The translations under genes and the position numbers were made by a program. Below are positions 53,160 through 62,671 of a stretch of 64,000 bases of DNA, one piece after another. Below the pieces are notes generated by a model that was not told the origin of the DNA, did no database searches, and worked only from the letters and a program-made list of their open reading frames with translations. The stretch is taken from assembly GCA_963822905.1 (NCBI GenBank), contig CAWGJF010000007.1, positions 124,001 to 188,000 on the forward strand. The letters run 5' to 3'. How positions within the stretch are numbered: the first letter of the stretch is position 1; each line of letters opens with the position of its first letter. This DNA is from CAWGJF01 sp963822905. GTDB lineage: Bacteria > Bacteroidota > Ignavibacteria > Ignavibacteriales > Ignavibacteriaceae.

Positions 53160-54305
53160 TTATTTATCTTTTAATAAAGAACGGGCAATAACAATTTTCT
53201 GAATTTCAGAAGTGCCTTCATAAATCTCGGTTATTTTAGCATCACGTAAATATCTTTCAACAAGATACTCACGAACATAACCATACCCGCCATGAATCTG
53301 AATTGCTTCAAGTGCACATTCAACGGCAATTTTTGATGAATATAGTTTTGCCATTGCAGCTTCGTTTGTATAATCTTTTCCTGCGTCTTTTAAAGCCGCA
53401 GCTCTTAAAGTGAGAAGTTTTGCCGCATCAAATTTTACTGCCATGTCAGAAAGCTTAAACTGAATTGCCTGGAAATTTGAAATTTCTTTACCAAACGCTT
53501 TTCTTTGTTTTGAATATTTTAAAGCCGCTTCAAGAGATGCTTCAGCAATTCCAAGCGCCTGTGCTGCAATGCCGATTCTTCCGCCGTTTAAAGTGTTCAT
53601 TGCAAAGTTAAATCCTCTTCCCTCTTCACCGACAATATTTTCTTTAGGAACTCTGCAATTTTCAAAAGTCAGAGAACATGTATCTGAGCTGCGAATGCCA
53701 AGCTTATCTTCTTTAACACCGTGACCAAATCCTTCCGTACCTTTTTCAACTAAGAAAGTTGTAATACCTTTGTGCGCTTTTGATTTGTCGGTTTGTGCCA
53801 TCACTAAAAAATAATCAGCAGAAGTTCCGTTTGTAATCCAGTTTTTTATTCCGTTCAAAACAAAATAATCGCCATCTTTATCAGCCATTGTTTTTTGCTG
53901 AGTTGCATCACTGCCAGCTTCAGGTTCTGATAAAGCAAATGCACCGAGCTTTTGTCCTTGTGCAAGAGGAATCAAATATTTTTTCTTCAAAAAATCAGAG
54001 GCATATTCTTCCAGTCCCCAGCAAACCAGTGAGTTATTTACAGACATAATTACGCCAACACTTGCATCAACTTTTGACATTTCGATCATTGCCAAAACAT
54101 AACTGACAGCATCAAGTCCAGCCCCGCCATAATCAGGAGAAACCATCATTCCAAGAAATCCAAGTTCGCCAAGCTTTTTCACAATTTCTGCCGGGAACTC
54201 AGCATTGATGTCGCGTTTCACTGCTGTAGGTGCAATTTCATTTTGTGCAAAATCGCGTGCTGATTCCTGGATCATTAACTGGTCTTCTGTAAAATCGAAA
54301 TTCAT
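53160..54305 (-). CDS. Acyl-CoA dehydrogenase
   Basis: A 381-residue enzyme with the signature segments AFALSEPEAGSDA (flavin region), WITNG, QFGKEISNFQ-type turn (RKAFGKEISNFQAIQF), QIHGGYGYVREY, and the catalytic Glu in EIYEGTSEIQKIVIARSLL. It is most like short-chain (butyryl-CoA) dehydrogenases. It oxidises acyl-CoA with electron transfer flavoprotein as the acceptor. It directly precedes the YidD-like operon with zero spacing, so it may be transcribed with it. Confidence 0.95.
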   Translation of the reverse strand: MNFDFTEDQLMIQESARDFAQNEIAPTAVKRDINAEFPAEIVKKLGELGFLGMMVSPDYGGAGLDAVSYVLAMIEMSKVDASVGVIMSVNNSLVCWGLEEYASDFLKKKYLIPLAQGQKLGAFALSEPEAGSDATQQKTMADKDGDYFVLNGIKNWITNGTSADYFLVMAQTDKSKAHKGITTFLVEKGTEGFGHGVKEDKLGIRSSDTCSLTFENCRVPKENIVGEEGRGFNFAMNTLNGGRIGIAAQALGIAEASLEAALKYSKQRKAFGKEISNFQAIQFKLSDMAVKFDAAKLLTLRAAALKDAGKDYTNEAAMAKLYSSKIAVECALEAIQIHGGYGYVREYLVERYLRDAKITEIYEGTSEIQKIVIARSLLKDK

Positions 54306-54477
54306 TTTTCTCCCTCTGAGTTTATTAATTGTTGGTTATGAATGAGATAAAAATAATTTAATAATTAAAAATTATTATAAAAATAAAGCTATTAGTGAAA
54401 GTTTGCAAAACAGAACACTATTAAATGTTTATTTGGTAATTAATATCTTTTATAAATTTTTCATTAAACCACTTGTT

Positions 54478-54502
54478 AAATATGACAATATTTGTCATAT
54501 TT
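54478..54502 (+). promoter_or_regulatory. Perfect 11-bp palindrome, candidate Rrf2 operator
   Basis: AAATATGACAA (54478-54488) and TTGTCATATTT (54492-54502) pair perfectly around TAT. It lies 21 bp before the Rrf2 start and is the best candidate for autoregulation and control of cydAB. It differs in sequence from the NO-operon operator. Confidence 0.65.
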
Positions 54503-54523
54503 AAAAAGACTAATTATTTTTTT

Positions 54524-54955
54524 ATGCAGCTTACTTTAACCGGCGAATATGCAATAAGGGCAATGATTTATATTGCCGTCAAACCTTTTGGAACAAATTT
54601 CACAATCGGTGATATTGCAAAACAAAATAAAATACCTGACAAGTTCCTCCGAAAAATACTTCCCCGGCTTTGTGCGGATGGTTTGCTTGTATCACAGCGA
54701 GGAAAAGGCGGTGGAGTTAAACTTAAAATCGCTCCTGAAAAAATAACCCCTCTCCAGATAGTTCAGGCAATTGAAGGAGATATGGCATTGAACAAATGCA
54801 TTATCGATAATGATTTTTGTTCAGATTCACGCTGGTGTTCTATGCATATTTTATGGGCGGAAGCCCAGAAGAATTTAAAAACTGTTTTAAGCAGCAAATC
54901 AATTGCTGAACTGGCAAAGTCAAGTGAGGAAAGACGAATTGAATGGATGCGATAA
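54524..54955 (+). CDS. Rrf2-family Fe-S regulator upstream of cydAB
   Basis: A 143-residue protein (start MQLTLTGEYAIRAMIYIAVKP) with the Rrf2 winged helix and three Cys at 92, 99 and 105 (C-x6-C-x5-C) in KCIIDNDFCSDSRWCSM. I use the ATG at 54524-54526; the frame is open 17 codons further but those overlap the palindrome. It probably holds a Fe-S cluster and responds to oxygen or NO. It lies 86 bp before cydA and is its likely regulator. Confidence 0.9.
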   Translation: MQLTLTGEYAIRAMIYIAVKPFGTNFTIGDIAKQNKIPDKFLRKILPRLCADGLLVSQRGKGGGVKLKIAPEKITPLQIVQAIEGDMALNKCIIDNDFCSDSRWCSMHILWAEAQKNLKTVLSSKSIAELAKSSEERRIEWMR

Positions 54956-55041
54956 AATTCTTAAAAGGCAAATAAATATTTTCAGGAACTATTTCGTTAA
55001 TCAATAAATAATCTATCAACAAAACAGGGGAGACTGTTCTA

Positions 55042-56370
55042 ATGGATCAGATTCTTTTAGCTCGTATCCAATTTGCAATGACCATTGGATTTCATTTCCT
55101 ATTTCCTCCTTTAACAATCGGACTTTCGTGGTTACTTGTGTTTATTGAAACACTTGGCTGGAGGAAAAAGAGTGAAATTTATACGGCAATTGGAAAATAT
55201 TTTGGTAAAATACTCGGGCTCATTTTTGCTGTTGGGGTGGCTTCAGGTATTGTTATGGAATTTCAGTTCGGAACAAACTGGGCTGAGTATTCCAAATTCG
55301 TGGGAGATATTTTTGGTGCACCACTTGCAGCCGAAGGTGTGTTTGCATTCTTCCTCGAATCAACCTTTCTCGGACTTTATATATTTGGCAGGAATAAAGT
55401 TTCAAATGGTGTTCACTGGTTTTCTGCATTAATGGTTGCCATCGGTTCAACTATTTCTGCTTTCTGGATTTTGGTTGCTAATTCATGGCAGCAAACACCA
55501 ACTGGTTATATTCTTCAAAATGGTAGAGCGGAGTTAACTGACTTCTGGGCAGCAGTTTTTAATCCTTCAACCCTTATAAGATTCTTCCACACTTTTGATG
55601 CTGCACTTATTGCAGGTTCCTTTTTTATGGCGGGAGTTGCAGCTTATCTAATAAGGAAAGGGAAAGAAGTTGAGATCGCAAAGAAAGCACTTTCCTTCGC
55701 TGTTATTTTCGGATTAATTGTTTCGGTTCTTGAAGTTTTCCCCTTGGGACATGAACATGGCAGACAAGTTGCACAGACCCAGCCGGAAAAATTTGCTGCA
55801 ATCCAGGGATTATATACTTCACAAAGTGGTGCACCTCTGGCTCTATTTGCTGTACCAACAGACAATCCGCCTGCATTAAGAGCTCCTGTTGAAATTCCCG
55901 GTTTGCTTAGTTGGCTGGCTTTAGGAGATGCAAATGCAAAAATAAAAGGGATAAATGAATTCCCTAAAGATGAAATTCCACCTCTGTTTTTAACATTTGT
56001 TTCTTACCATAATATGGTTTTGCTGGGAATGTATTTTATTTTCATTATGATCATTGCTTCATTTTTTCTTTATAAAAAGAAACTATGGGAAAGCAAAAAG
56101 CTACTGAAGCTTTTAACATGGTCAATTCCGCTTCCATTAATTGCCTGCCAGTTGGGGTGGATTGCTGCTGAAGTTGGAAGACAGCCATGGATAGTTTACA
56201 AACTTATGAAAACAAGTAACGCAATTTCATTTACAGTCGGAAGTGGTGAGTTAATTTTTTCAATAATTCTTTTTGCTCTTATCTATCTTTTGCTGGGTTC
56301 AGTCTTTCTTTTTCTTTTAGTTAGAAAAATTAAACAAGGACCTGAACCAATCATGAAGGAGGCAATATAA
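55042..56370 (+). CDS. cydA: Cytochrome bd oxidase subunit I
   Basis: A 442-residue protein with the haem b595 His18 (IGFHFLFPPLTIG), the LAAEGVFAFFLESTFLG helix with conserved Glu, the haem b558 His in RFFHTFDAALI, the axial Met in YHNMVLLGMY, and the GRQPW motif (AAEVGRQPWIVY). The Q-loop is short, so this is the S-type subfamily. It reduces O2 to water with quinol and gives high-affinity or stress respiration. Its stop TAA overlaps the ATG of cydB by one base. Confidence 0.97.
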   Translation: MDQILLARIQFAMTIGFHFLFPPLTIGLSWLLVFIETLGWRKKSEIYTAIGKYFGKILGLIFAVGVASGIVMEFQFGTNWAEYSKFVGDIFGAPLAAEGVFAFFLESTFLGLYIFGRNKVSNGVHWFSALMVAIGSTISAFWILVANSWQQTPTGYILQNGRAELTDFWAAVFNPSTLIRFFHTFDAALIAGSFFMAGVAAYLIRKGKEVEIAKKALSFAVIFGLIVSVLEVFPLGHEHGRQVAQTQPEKFAAIQGLYTSQSGAPLALFAVPTDNPPALRAPVEIPGLLSWLALGDANAKIKGINEFPKDEIPPLFLTFVSYHNMVLLGMYFIFIMIIASFFLYKKKLWESKKLLKLLTWSIPLPLIACQLGWIAAEVGRQPWIVYKLMKTSNAISFTVGSGELIFSIILFALIYLLLGSVFLFLLVRKIKQGPEPIMKEAI

Positions 56371-57395
56371 TGGACTTAAATATTATCTGGTTTCTACTGG
56401 TTGGTGTTTTAATAATAGGATATGCAATTCTCGATGGCTTTGATCTGGGAGTTGGTGTTATCCAGCTTTTCACAAAAGATGAAAATGAAAGAAGAAAAAA
56501 TATAAACGCAATCGGACCTGTTTGGGATGGAAACGAAGTCTGGTTGCTAACTGGCGGTGGAGCTTTGTTTGCAGCTTTCCCCATAGTTTATGCAACAGTT
56601 TTCAGTGGATTCTATCTTGCTTTCATGCTTCTGTTAACAGCATTAATTTTTCGTGCAGTTTCATTTGAATTCAGGAAATATTCGCAAACTTCTAAAGCGA
56701 AAAAAAGGTGGGATATGGCATTCGCACTCGGAAGCACAGTTCCTGCTTTGCTTTACGGTGTTGCAATCGGTAATGTTTTAAAAGGACTTCCTGTTGAATT
56801 AAAAGATGGAACAATCACTTCATCTATTTCATTCCTGGGATTGCTTAACCCGTATGCAATTCTTGTAGGGCTTGTCAGTCTTGCAATGTTCACATTGCAT
56901 GGATCAATTTATATGGCTTTAAAAAGTGAAGGCATACAGCAGGAAAGAATGACAAACTGGGCAAGCAAATCATGGATTGCATTTACAGCACTTTACGTGA
57001 TCGCGACAATTGCAACCTTTTTCACTGCACCTCACCTTTTTAATGGTTTGTTGAAAAATCCGATCTTCTGGATTTTATTCATCCTGCTTTTTGTTTCAAT
57101 TATGTATATACCGGTTGGAGTTAAATCGAAGAATTTCGGAAGGACATTTGTCTTCTCTTCCCTGATGATTGCAGTTATGATTGGCCTTGTTGCTTTAAGC
57201 CTGTTCCCGAGATTGGTTCCTTCAAGTATTGATCTGGCCAACAGCTTAACAATTTATAACGCTTCATCAACTGAAAGGACATTGTTTACAATGTTGATAA
57301 TTGCACTAATCGGTATGCCGATTGTAATTGGCTACACGATTTTTATCTACAGAGTTTTTAAAGGTAAAGTCGCTATCACAAGCGAGAGTTATTAG
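56370..57395 (+). CDS. cydB: Cytochrome bd oxidase subunit II
   Basis: A 341-residue protein with eight or so helices and the CydB marks: MDLNIIWFLLVGVLIIGYAI, GFDLGVGVIQLF, NAIGPVWDGNEVWLLTGGGA, and EFRKYSQ. It forms the oxidase with CydA. It is coupled to cydA and followed by a terminator. No cydX or cydCD was seen. Confidence 0.96.
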   Translation: MDLNIIWFLLVGVLIIGYAILDGFDLGVGVIQLFTKDENERRKNINAIGPVWDGNEVWLLTGGGALFAAFPIVYATVFSGFYLAFMLLLTALIFRAVSFEFRKYSQTSKAKKRWDMAFALGSTVPALLYGVAIGNVLKGLPVELKDGTITSSISFLGLLNPYAILVGLVSLAMFTLHGSIYMALKSEGIQQERMTNWASKSWIAFTALYVIATIATFFTAPHLFNGLLKNPIFWILFILLFVSIMYIPVGVKSKNFGRTFVFSSLMIAVMIGLVALSLFPRLVPSSIDLANSLTIYNASSTERTLFTMLIIALIGMPIVIGYTIFIYRVFKGKVAITSESY

Positions 57396-57428
57396 TTATA
57401 AAATCTTTTAATTGATTAAATCAATCAG

Positions 57429-57453
57429 AGCCGGAGTTAATCTCCGGCTTTTT
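57429..57453 (+). terminator. Terminator of the cyd operon
   Basis: AGCCGGAG (57429-57436) and CTCCGGCT (57442-57449) make a perfect stem with loop TTAAT, followed by TTTTAA. It lies 34 bp past cydB. Confidence 0.9.
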
Positions 57454-57526
57454 AATTTCATTAATATTTAAGAAACATTCCTGATAATTTATTTCGAGCC
57501 TTTAAACCTTTAATTATATTTACAGT

Positions 57527-58588
57527 ATGAATCCAAAAAAAATTTTATTAAAAGGATTGACTCTACAGGAATTAAAAGATCATTTTTCTGAAAAAGGTGA
57601 AAAATCTTTCAGGGGGGAACAGATTTTTAAATGGATGTACGGTGATTTGGTTGATAGTTTTAATGAAATGTCAAATCTACCAAAATCTCTTCGCGAGAAA
57701 TTAAACGAATCTTCTGAAATTAACACACTTAGAATCACTAATTCCGAATTTTCTGAGAGAACCGGTACAAAAAAATATATTCTTGAAACCAGTGAGGGAA
57801 ACAAGATCGAATCCGTTTTTATTCCGGAAGAAAAAAGAACCACGATTTGTATTTCAACACAGGTTGGCTGCCCATTAGATTGTAAATTTTGCGCGACAGG
57901 ATTAATGGGCTACAAAAAAAATCTATCAGCCGGGGAAATTTTTGATCAGTTTAAAATGGTAAAAAAAGATAACCCCGAAACCCCTGTTACAAATATTGTT
58001 TATATGGGAATGGGTGAACCATTGCTGAATTTTAAGGAAACAGTAAAATCGCTTGAAATATTTTCTGAAGAATTCACAACCGGAATCAGTTTAAAAAAGA
58101 TTACTGTTTCGACAGCAGGTATTGCCCCAAAAATAATTGAACTTGCAGACACAGGTTTAAAAGCAAAACTTGCACTCTCGCTTCATTCTTGTTTTGAGGA
58201 TATCCGCAGTAAAATTATGCCAATAAATAAAAAATATTCCTTAAAAGAAAATCTTGAAGCGATCAGGTATTATGTGAAGCAAACAAAAACGAAAATAACT
58301 TTTGAATATGTTATGCTGGATGGAATAAATGACCGGAAGGAGGATATTGCTGCTCTTGCCAAATTATGTAATTCACTGCCTAGCAAAATAAATATTATTC
58401 CCTTCAACTCACTTGAACATATGAATCCAAAAGGATTTGCTGCCGAACTGAGACCAACAAAACTTGAAAGGATTAAATTGTTTGCCCAAAAATTAAAGGA
58501 TAGAGACATAACAGTTATGCTTCGCAATACTCAGGGTGACGATATTGCAGCAGCCTGTGGACAACTTGCAATCAAGATTCAAAAATGA
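57527..58588 (+). CDS. rlmN: 23S rRNA/tRNA adenine-C2 methyltransferase RlmN
   Basis: A 353-residue radical-SAM enzyme with the cluster motif CPLDCKFCATG (Cys115, 119, 122), GEIFDQ, NIVYMGMGEPL, and the C-terminal methyl-carrying Cys344 in DDIAAACGQL. It methylates A2503 of 23S rRNA and A37 of some tRNAs. The family's RKTRG is RNTQG here, a small variation. It overlaps the next gene by 4 bp. Confidence 0.95.
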   Translation: MNPKKILLKGLTLQELKDHFSEKGEKSFRGEQIFKWMYGDLVDSFNEMSNLPKSLREKLNESSEINTLRITNSEFSERTGTKKYILETSEGNKIESVFIPEEKRTTICISTQVGCPLDCKFCATGLMGYKKNLSAGEIFDQFKMVKKDNPETPVTNIVYMGMGEPLLNFKETVKSLEIFSEEFTTGISLKKITVSTAGIAPKIIELADTGLKAKLALSLHSCFEDIRSKIMPINKKYSLKENLEAIRYYVKQTKTKITFEYVMLDGINDRKEDIAALAKLCNSLPSKINIIPFNSLEHMNPKGFAAELRPTKLERIKLFAQKLKDRDITVMLRNTQGDDIAAACGQLAIKIQK

Positions 58589-59145
58589 AAAAACTTACAC
58601 ACGACGAAATTTCAAAAAACAGAAGTACCCTTAAGACACTAGACAAAGTAAAAAAACTTCCTGTGTATGTTTTACTGAATAGCATTAGAAGTTCTTATAA
58701 TGTTGGTTCGATTTTCAGAACTTCGGACGGGGCAATGATTGAGAAACTTTATTTGTCCGGCTATACTCCTTATCCTCCCGGTTCCGAATTAGGCGGAGGT
58801 AATAAAGATATTTTAAAAACTTCTCTTGGCTCAACAGAAAGTGTAAAATGGGAATATGTAAAAGATCCTAAAGAAGTTATTTTAAAGCTCAAAAAAGATG
58901 GAATAAAAATTTGCGCACTTGAACTTACTGATTCAAGTGAACCTTATTACGAAATTGATAAAAATAATTTCCCTATTTGTTTAGTTGTCGGGAATGAAAT
59001 TTCGGGTGTGCCAAATGAAATTTTAGATTTGTGTGACTACTCAGTCGAAATTCCTCAATTCGGGATTAAACAATCTTTAAATGTTGCTGTGGCTTATGGA
59101 GTTACAATTTTTAAATTGAGAGAAATATTTAATTGGAACTCCTAG
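58585..59145 (+). CDS. SpoU/TrmH-family RNA 2'-O-methyltransferase
   Basis: A 186-residue SPOUT enzyme with motif 1 (LNSIRSSYNVGSIFRTSDG), motif 2 (PICLVVGNEISGVPNEIL) and motif 3 (VEIPQFGIKQSLNVAVAYGV). It transfers a methyl group to an RNA ribose. The target, tRNA or rRNA, is not clear. It is coupled to rlmN. Confidence 0.93.
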   Translation: MKKLTHDEISKNRSTLKTLDKVKKLPVYVLLNSIRSSYNVGSIFRTSDGAMIEKLYLSGYTPYPPGSELGGGNKDILKTSLGSTESVKWEYVKDPKEVILKLKKDGIKICALELTDSSEPYYEIDKNNFPICLVVGNEISGVPNEILDLCDYSVEIPQFGIKQSLNVAVAYGVTIFKLREIFNWNS

Positions 59146-59150
59146 TACTA

Positions 59151-59807
59151 TTAAGTCGCCGCAGTAAAAAACTCTTCCCCGTTATCTTTTGTGTGAATCA
59201 TCAACAGGTTTGCTCTTACCATTTTTACAAGCGTACGTGAAGCTCTTCTTTCAGAAATATTAACAAGGTTGCTCAATTCATTTACTGAAATTTTTTCCTT
59301 CTTTCCTAGATATTCAAAAACAGTTTTTTCAATTTGACCAATAAAATATTTTTTTAATTCTTTTTTACCAGACTGAGAACGAAGAATCCTCACCATCTCT
59401 TTGCTGGCCTGCATACTTTTATCATTAACTCTTATTGTAACAATAGAAGTGTTAATATCGAGTTCATCCTGGTAATCCTGCAAGCGATGGGGTTTATTAT
59501 CTGATTCAGGGACAGAAACAATTACGATTTCTTTTCCTTTAAATTCTAGATATTCTATTGAATATTCTACCGGAGGTTCACAATAATTCTTTGCAGCGTC
59601 TTTTATAAGTTCGGCTTCCGATTTTTCGCTTTCAACTCCCACAATTTCTTTATCATCATCAACACCAAAGAGAACATATCCACCTTTGGTATTTGCAAAT
59701 GCCATCATTTCGCGGGCAATTTTTTCAGGAGTGGTAAACTTACGCTTAAATTCGCATTGAATGTTTTCCCCTTCTTCTATCAGTTCACGCATTTCCCTCA
59801 ATTTCAT
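59151..59807 (-). CDS. AlbA_2 (Schlafen-type) putative DNA-binding regulator
   Basis: A 218-residue protein with an N-terminal AlbA_2 domain (GENIQCEFKRKFTTPEKI, then MMAFANTKGGYVLFGVDDD and VESEKSEAELIKDA) and a C-terminal winged helix (KISVNELSNLVNISERRASRTL). The family binds nucleic acid and includes possible regulators and defence-linked proteins. It is alone, between the SpoU gene and the large TPR lipoprotein. Its target is unknown. Confidence 0.88.
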   Translation of the reverse strand: MKLREMRELIEEGENIQCEFKRKFTTPEKIAREMMAFANTKGGYVLFGVDDDKEIVGVESEKSEAELIKDAAKNYCEPPVEYSIEYLEFKGKEIVIVSVPESDNKPHRLQDYQDELDINTSIVTIRVNDKSMQASKEMVRILRSQSGKKELKKYFIGQIEKTVFEYLGKKEKISVNELSNLVNISERRASRTLVKMVRANLLMIHTKDNGEEFFTAAT

Positions 59808-59836
59808 AATAAAAGAAAAAAATTAAGAAAGGAATT

Positions 59837-62275
59837 TTATTGTCTAATTCGTGGATTCCAGATTGCTTTCTTTTCAACATTACTGGATTTTAATGTTTGT
59901 TCAGTTCTTAAATCGTTTTCATCTCCGGAAGGAATTTTTTCATCGAAGGCAACATCAATTGTGTCTGACTTTGTTTCCACATCCTGAACAATCAATCCCT
60001 TATCAAGGGAATCAGCGTGTAATGAATCAAGCCTGATTTTCTCAAGTGCATATAGTGAATCCTCTTTTGCAAGCTGAAGTTTTCTTTTCTCCTGTTTATA
60101 GAATGACAACCTTGGTGCAATCATTTTAACAAATTCACTGGTTGGATAATGTGCAACAAGAGTATCGAATGTAGCTGCTGCAGAATCTAACTGAAATAAA
60201 TTGTCTTCCAGAATTAATCCACTCGAATACAAAGCTTTTGGAGCATATGTAGATTCAGGATATTTTTTAAAAACATTATCATATTGTTTAATTGCGTCGG
60301 AATATTTTCCATTAAGCATTTGTTCTTCAGCCCTGCTGTAATCATCCGCTGCAGGATCATAAGTTAAATCTATAAATGGTTTATTTAACTTATCCGCCGC
60401 TGCATTAACTATACTTTCATTCCTGTAATTATCATAAATAATATTAAAAAGACTATCTGCTCTTTGTTTTTCATCGACAGTTAGAAAATAACTACCCATT
60501 GAATACAAAGCTGTTGCTTCGTACGTTGTATTCGGATAGTTGGTTAAAATATCATCATAATACCAATAGGCTGAATCAGGTATATTCAGCTCTGTAAGAA
60601 ACAGGTTTCCAACCTCAAGTTCATTTTTGGAAATTAAAGTTTGCAAAGAATCCTGCGAAATAATAGGACGTCGTGGAGGATTATTTTTAAATTTCATCGT
60701 ATCCGGCAATTCCGAAAAAAGCTGGCTTTGTCTCCGCCGCTTTTCTTCTTCCTGTCTTTGAAGCGCAGCTTTACGGATTGGATCAAGCTCACGGTTTATA
60801 AAAAGACTATCGAATAATTCAACTACCGTAGAATCTCTTTCTTTCGGCTCTCTTAGATGAGCAAGTACAGAATCTTTGTTTAGCGTTGTATCACCTTCTA
60901 CAAGCTCAACATTCATTGAATCCAAACGAACGATTAGCGAATCAATTATTTTTAAACTGTCAGAATAATAACCAGTAGTGTCAACCTTAGTTAATAAAGA
61001 ATCAAGACCACCCCAGATTGATTGAAGTTCCTTGAGTTTTCGAAGCTCTACAGCAATTGCAAGTGAATCCTGAACGTAAATTGTGGAATCTTCTACAAAC
61101 TGATCAGGGTTTTGAAGATAGAAAAGTTGTTTGTTATAATTCTGAATATTATTTCTAAGTAAAATATATTTACCGAGTAATTGATTTTTTTCCTTAGCAT
61201 CAGCAATATATTCAGGTGGAAGAGTAGAAGTTGCAGCCAATTTATAATAAGTAGCAGCACTATCGAGATATTTTAAGTCTTCTTCATATATCTTTCCGAT
61301 TTCATATTTAGCTGCCCCGGAAACAGGAGTATTTTTATACGTTGTATCCACATCAGTTAATTCATTTATAGCTTCATCAAATCGTCCAAGTGAAGAAAGT
61401 GTTTTACCCAGCTCAAATTGTATATCTGAATACTTGTTGGAATATTTATCTTCATTAAGCATATCTTCAAATACGGTATGTGATTTTTCTGTTTCACCAC
61501 CTTTACGTAATGCCTGACCATACTTAATCTTAGCTTCAACTTCCAGATCGAAATCGGGGGAAAATTCAAAAACATTATTGTAGGCAGTAATTGCATCCTG
61601 GACTTTACCGATTTTCATATCCAGATTGCCAACTTCATACCACACATCTGCTTTAATTTCATCATCATTTGTCACCTGAAGAAATTCATTTGCCAGGTCT
61701 ACTGCTCCTGAAATATCTTCAGTTGTTAGACGGTAAACGATTTCTTCAATAAACGATTCTTTTATTATTTCATCATTTTCTTCTTTAACGGCTTCATCCT
61801 GCACCTCAGAAAGGATAGCGGTTCCTTCATCATAATTTCTCAACCGCATCTTGCATTTTCCAACCCAAAGTTTTGCTTCAAGTAAAAAATCACTTTCCGG
61901 GTAATTATTTATTAACTCCTCAAACTTTCTTTCGCCTTTCTGATAATTTTTCTGATAGTAAAATGATTTGCCAAGCATCATAAGAGCGTCTTCTACATAA
62001 CCGGTTTCGGAATGAAACTGTAGGATTTGTGAACACTTTTCTATTACTTTAACCAGTTGAGAATTCGCTGCGCCTGGAACCGTAGGTGGTTCTGTAGAAA
62101 ACAATTCTTTCTGCTGTGATAATATCTGCTCTACAGCTTTATCAAAAATATCTTTTGTGTTAAAATAAAGATTGAAGTATGTAGTGAAGTTTTCCCAGAC
62201 GCCACAGCCGGAAAAGCCTGTAATCAGAATGGATATACAAAGAAATTTGCGGAAATGATAATATCCTGAAATCAT
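59837..62275 (-). CDS. Large TPR lipoprotein, SprE/PorW-like
   Basis: An 812-residue protein with a lipobox (ILITGFSGC) and an N-terminal ENFTTYFNLYFNTKDIFDKA, which resembles the FNTYYNA segment of the Bacteroidota gliding/type IX secretion lipoprotein SprE/PorW. Many TPR units follow (for example GYVEDALMMLGKSFYYQKNY, YSDAIKQYDNVFKKYPESTY). The middle holds a long coiled-coil region rich in Asp/Ser. I infer a surface-assembly or secretion role; no other T9SS gene is in the window. Confidence 0.7.
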   Translation of the reverse strand: MISGYYHFRKFLCISILITGFSGCGVWENFTTYFNLYFNTKDIFDKAVEQILSQQKELFSTEPPTVPGAANSQLVKVIEKCSQILQFHSETGYVEDALMMLGKSFYYQKNYQKGERKFEELINNYPESDFLLEAKLWVGKCKMRLRNYDEGTAILSEVQDEAVKEENDEIIKESFIEEIVYRLTTEDISGAVDLANEFLQVTNDDEIKADVWYEVGNLDMKIGKVQDAITAYNNVFEFSPDFDLEVEAKIKYGQALRKGGETEKSHTVFEDMLNEDKYSNKYSDIQFELGKTLSSLGRFDEAINELTDVDTTYKNTPVSGAAKYEIGKIYEEDLKYLDSAATYYKLAATSTLPPEYIADAKEKNQLLGKYILLRNNIQNYNKQLFYLQNPDQFVEDSTIYVQDSLAIAVELRKLKELQSIWGGLDSLLTKVDTTGYYSDSLKIIDSLIVRLDSMNVELVEGDTTLNKDSVLAHLREPKERDSTVVELFDSLFINRELDPIRKAALQRQEEEKRRRQSQLFSELPDTMKFKNNPPRRPIISQDSLQTLISKNELEVGNLFLTELNIPDSAYWYYDDILTNYPNTTYEATALYSMGSYFLTVDEKQRADSLFNIIYDNYRNESIVNAAADKLNKPFIDLTYDPAADDYSRAEEQMLNGKYSDAIKQYDNVFKKYPESTYAPKALYSSGLILEDNLFQLDSAAATFDTLVAHYPTSEFVKMIAPRLSFYKQEKRKLQLAKEDSLYALEKIRLDSLHADSLDKGLIVQDVETKSDTIDVAFDEKIPSGDENDLRTEQTLKSSNVEKKAIWNPRIRQ

Positions 62276-62320
62276 ACTGAAAGCTATAAAAGAGAAATTA
62301 AAACAAAAAGGGAATTTATT

Positions 62321-62659
62321 TTACAGAGCGTGTTTACCGGATTCTTCTGTTCGAATACGTATGACATCATCAATATTAGAGACAAATATTTTACCATCCC
62401 CGACCTGCCCTGTTTTAGCTGTTTTTAAGATTGCATCGATTACTTTATCAGCCATTTCATCATCAACAACCACCTCGATTTTTATTTTTGGAACAAATTC
62501 TATTCTATACTCACTTCCACGGTATGTTTCTGTGTGTCCTTTCTGTCTTCCGTATCCTCTAACTTCGGACATTGTAAGTCCTCTCACACCCTCTTCAATT
62601 AAAGCTTCTTTAACTTCATCTAATTTAAAGGGACGGATTATTGCTTCAATTTTTTTCAT
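62321..62659 (-). CDS. glnB: Nitrogen regulatory protein PII
   Basis: A 112-residue PII protein with the complete T-loop, including Tyr51 (RGSEYRIEF), and the signatures VRGLTMSEVRGYGRQKGH and TGQVGDGKIFV. It senses 2-oxoglutarate and ATP/ADP and controls nitrogen uptake and glutamine synthetase. No amtB is adjacent. It differs clearly from the metal-linked PII at 16246-16584. Confidence 0.93.
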   Translation of the reverse strand: MKKIEAIIRPFKLDEVKEALIEEGVRGLTMSEVRGYGRQKGHTETYRGSEYRIEFVPKIKIEVVVDDEMADKVIDAILKTAKTGQVGDGKIFVSNIDDVIRIRTEESGKHAL

Positions 62660-62671
62660 AATTTAAAAAAA

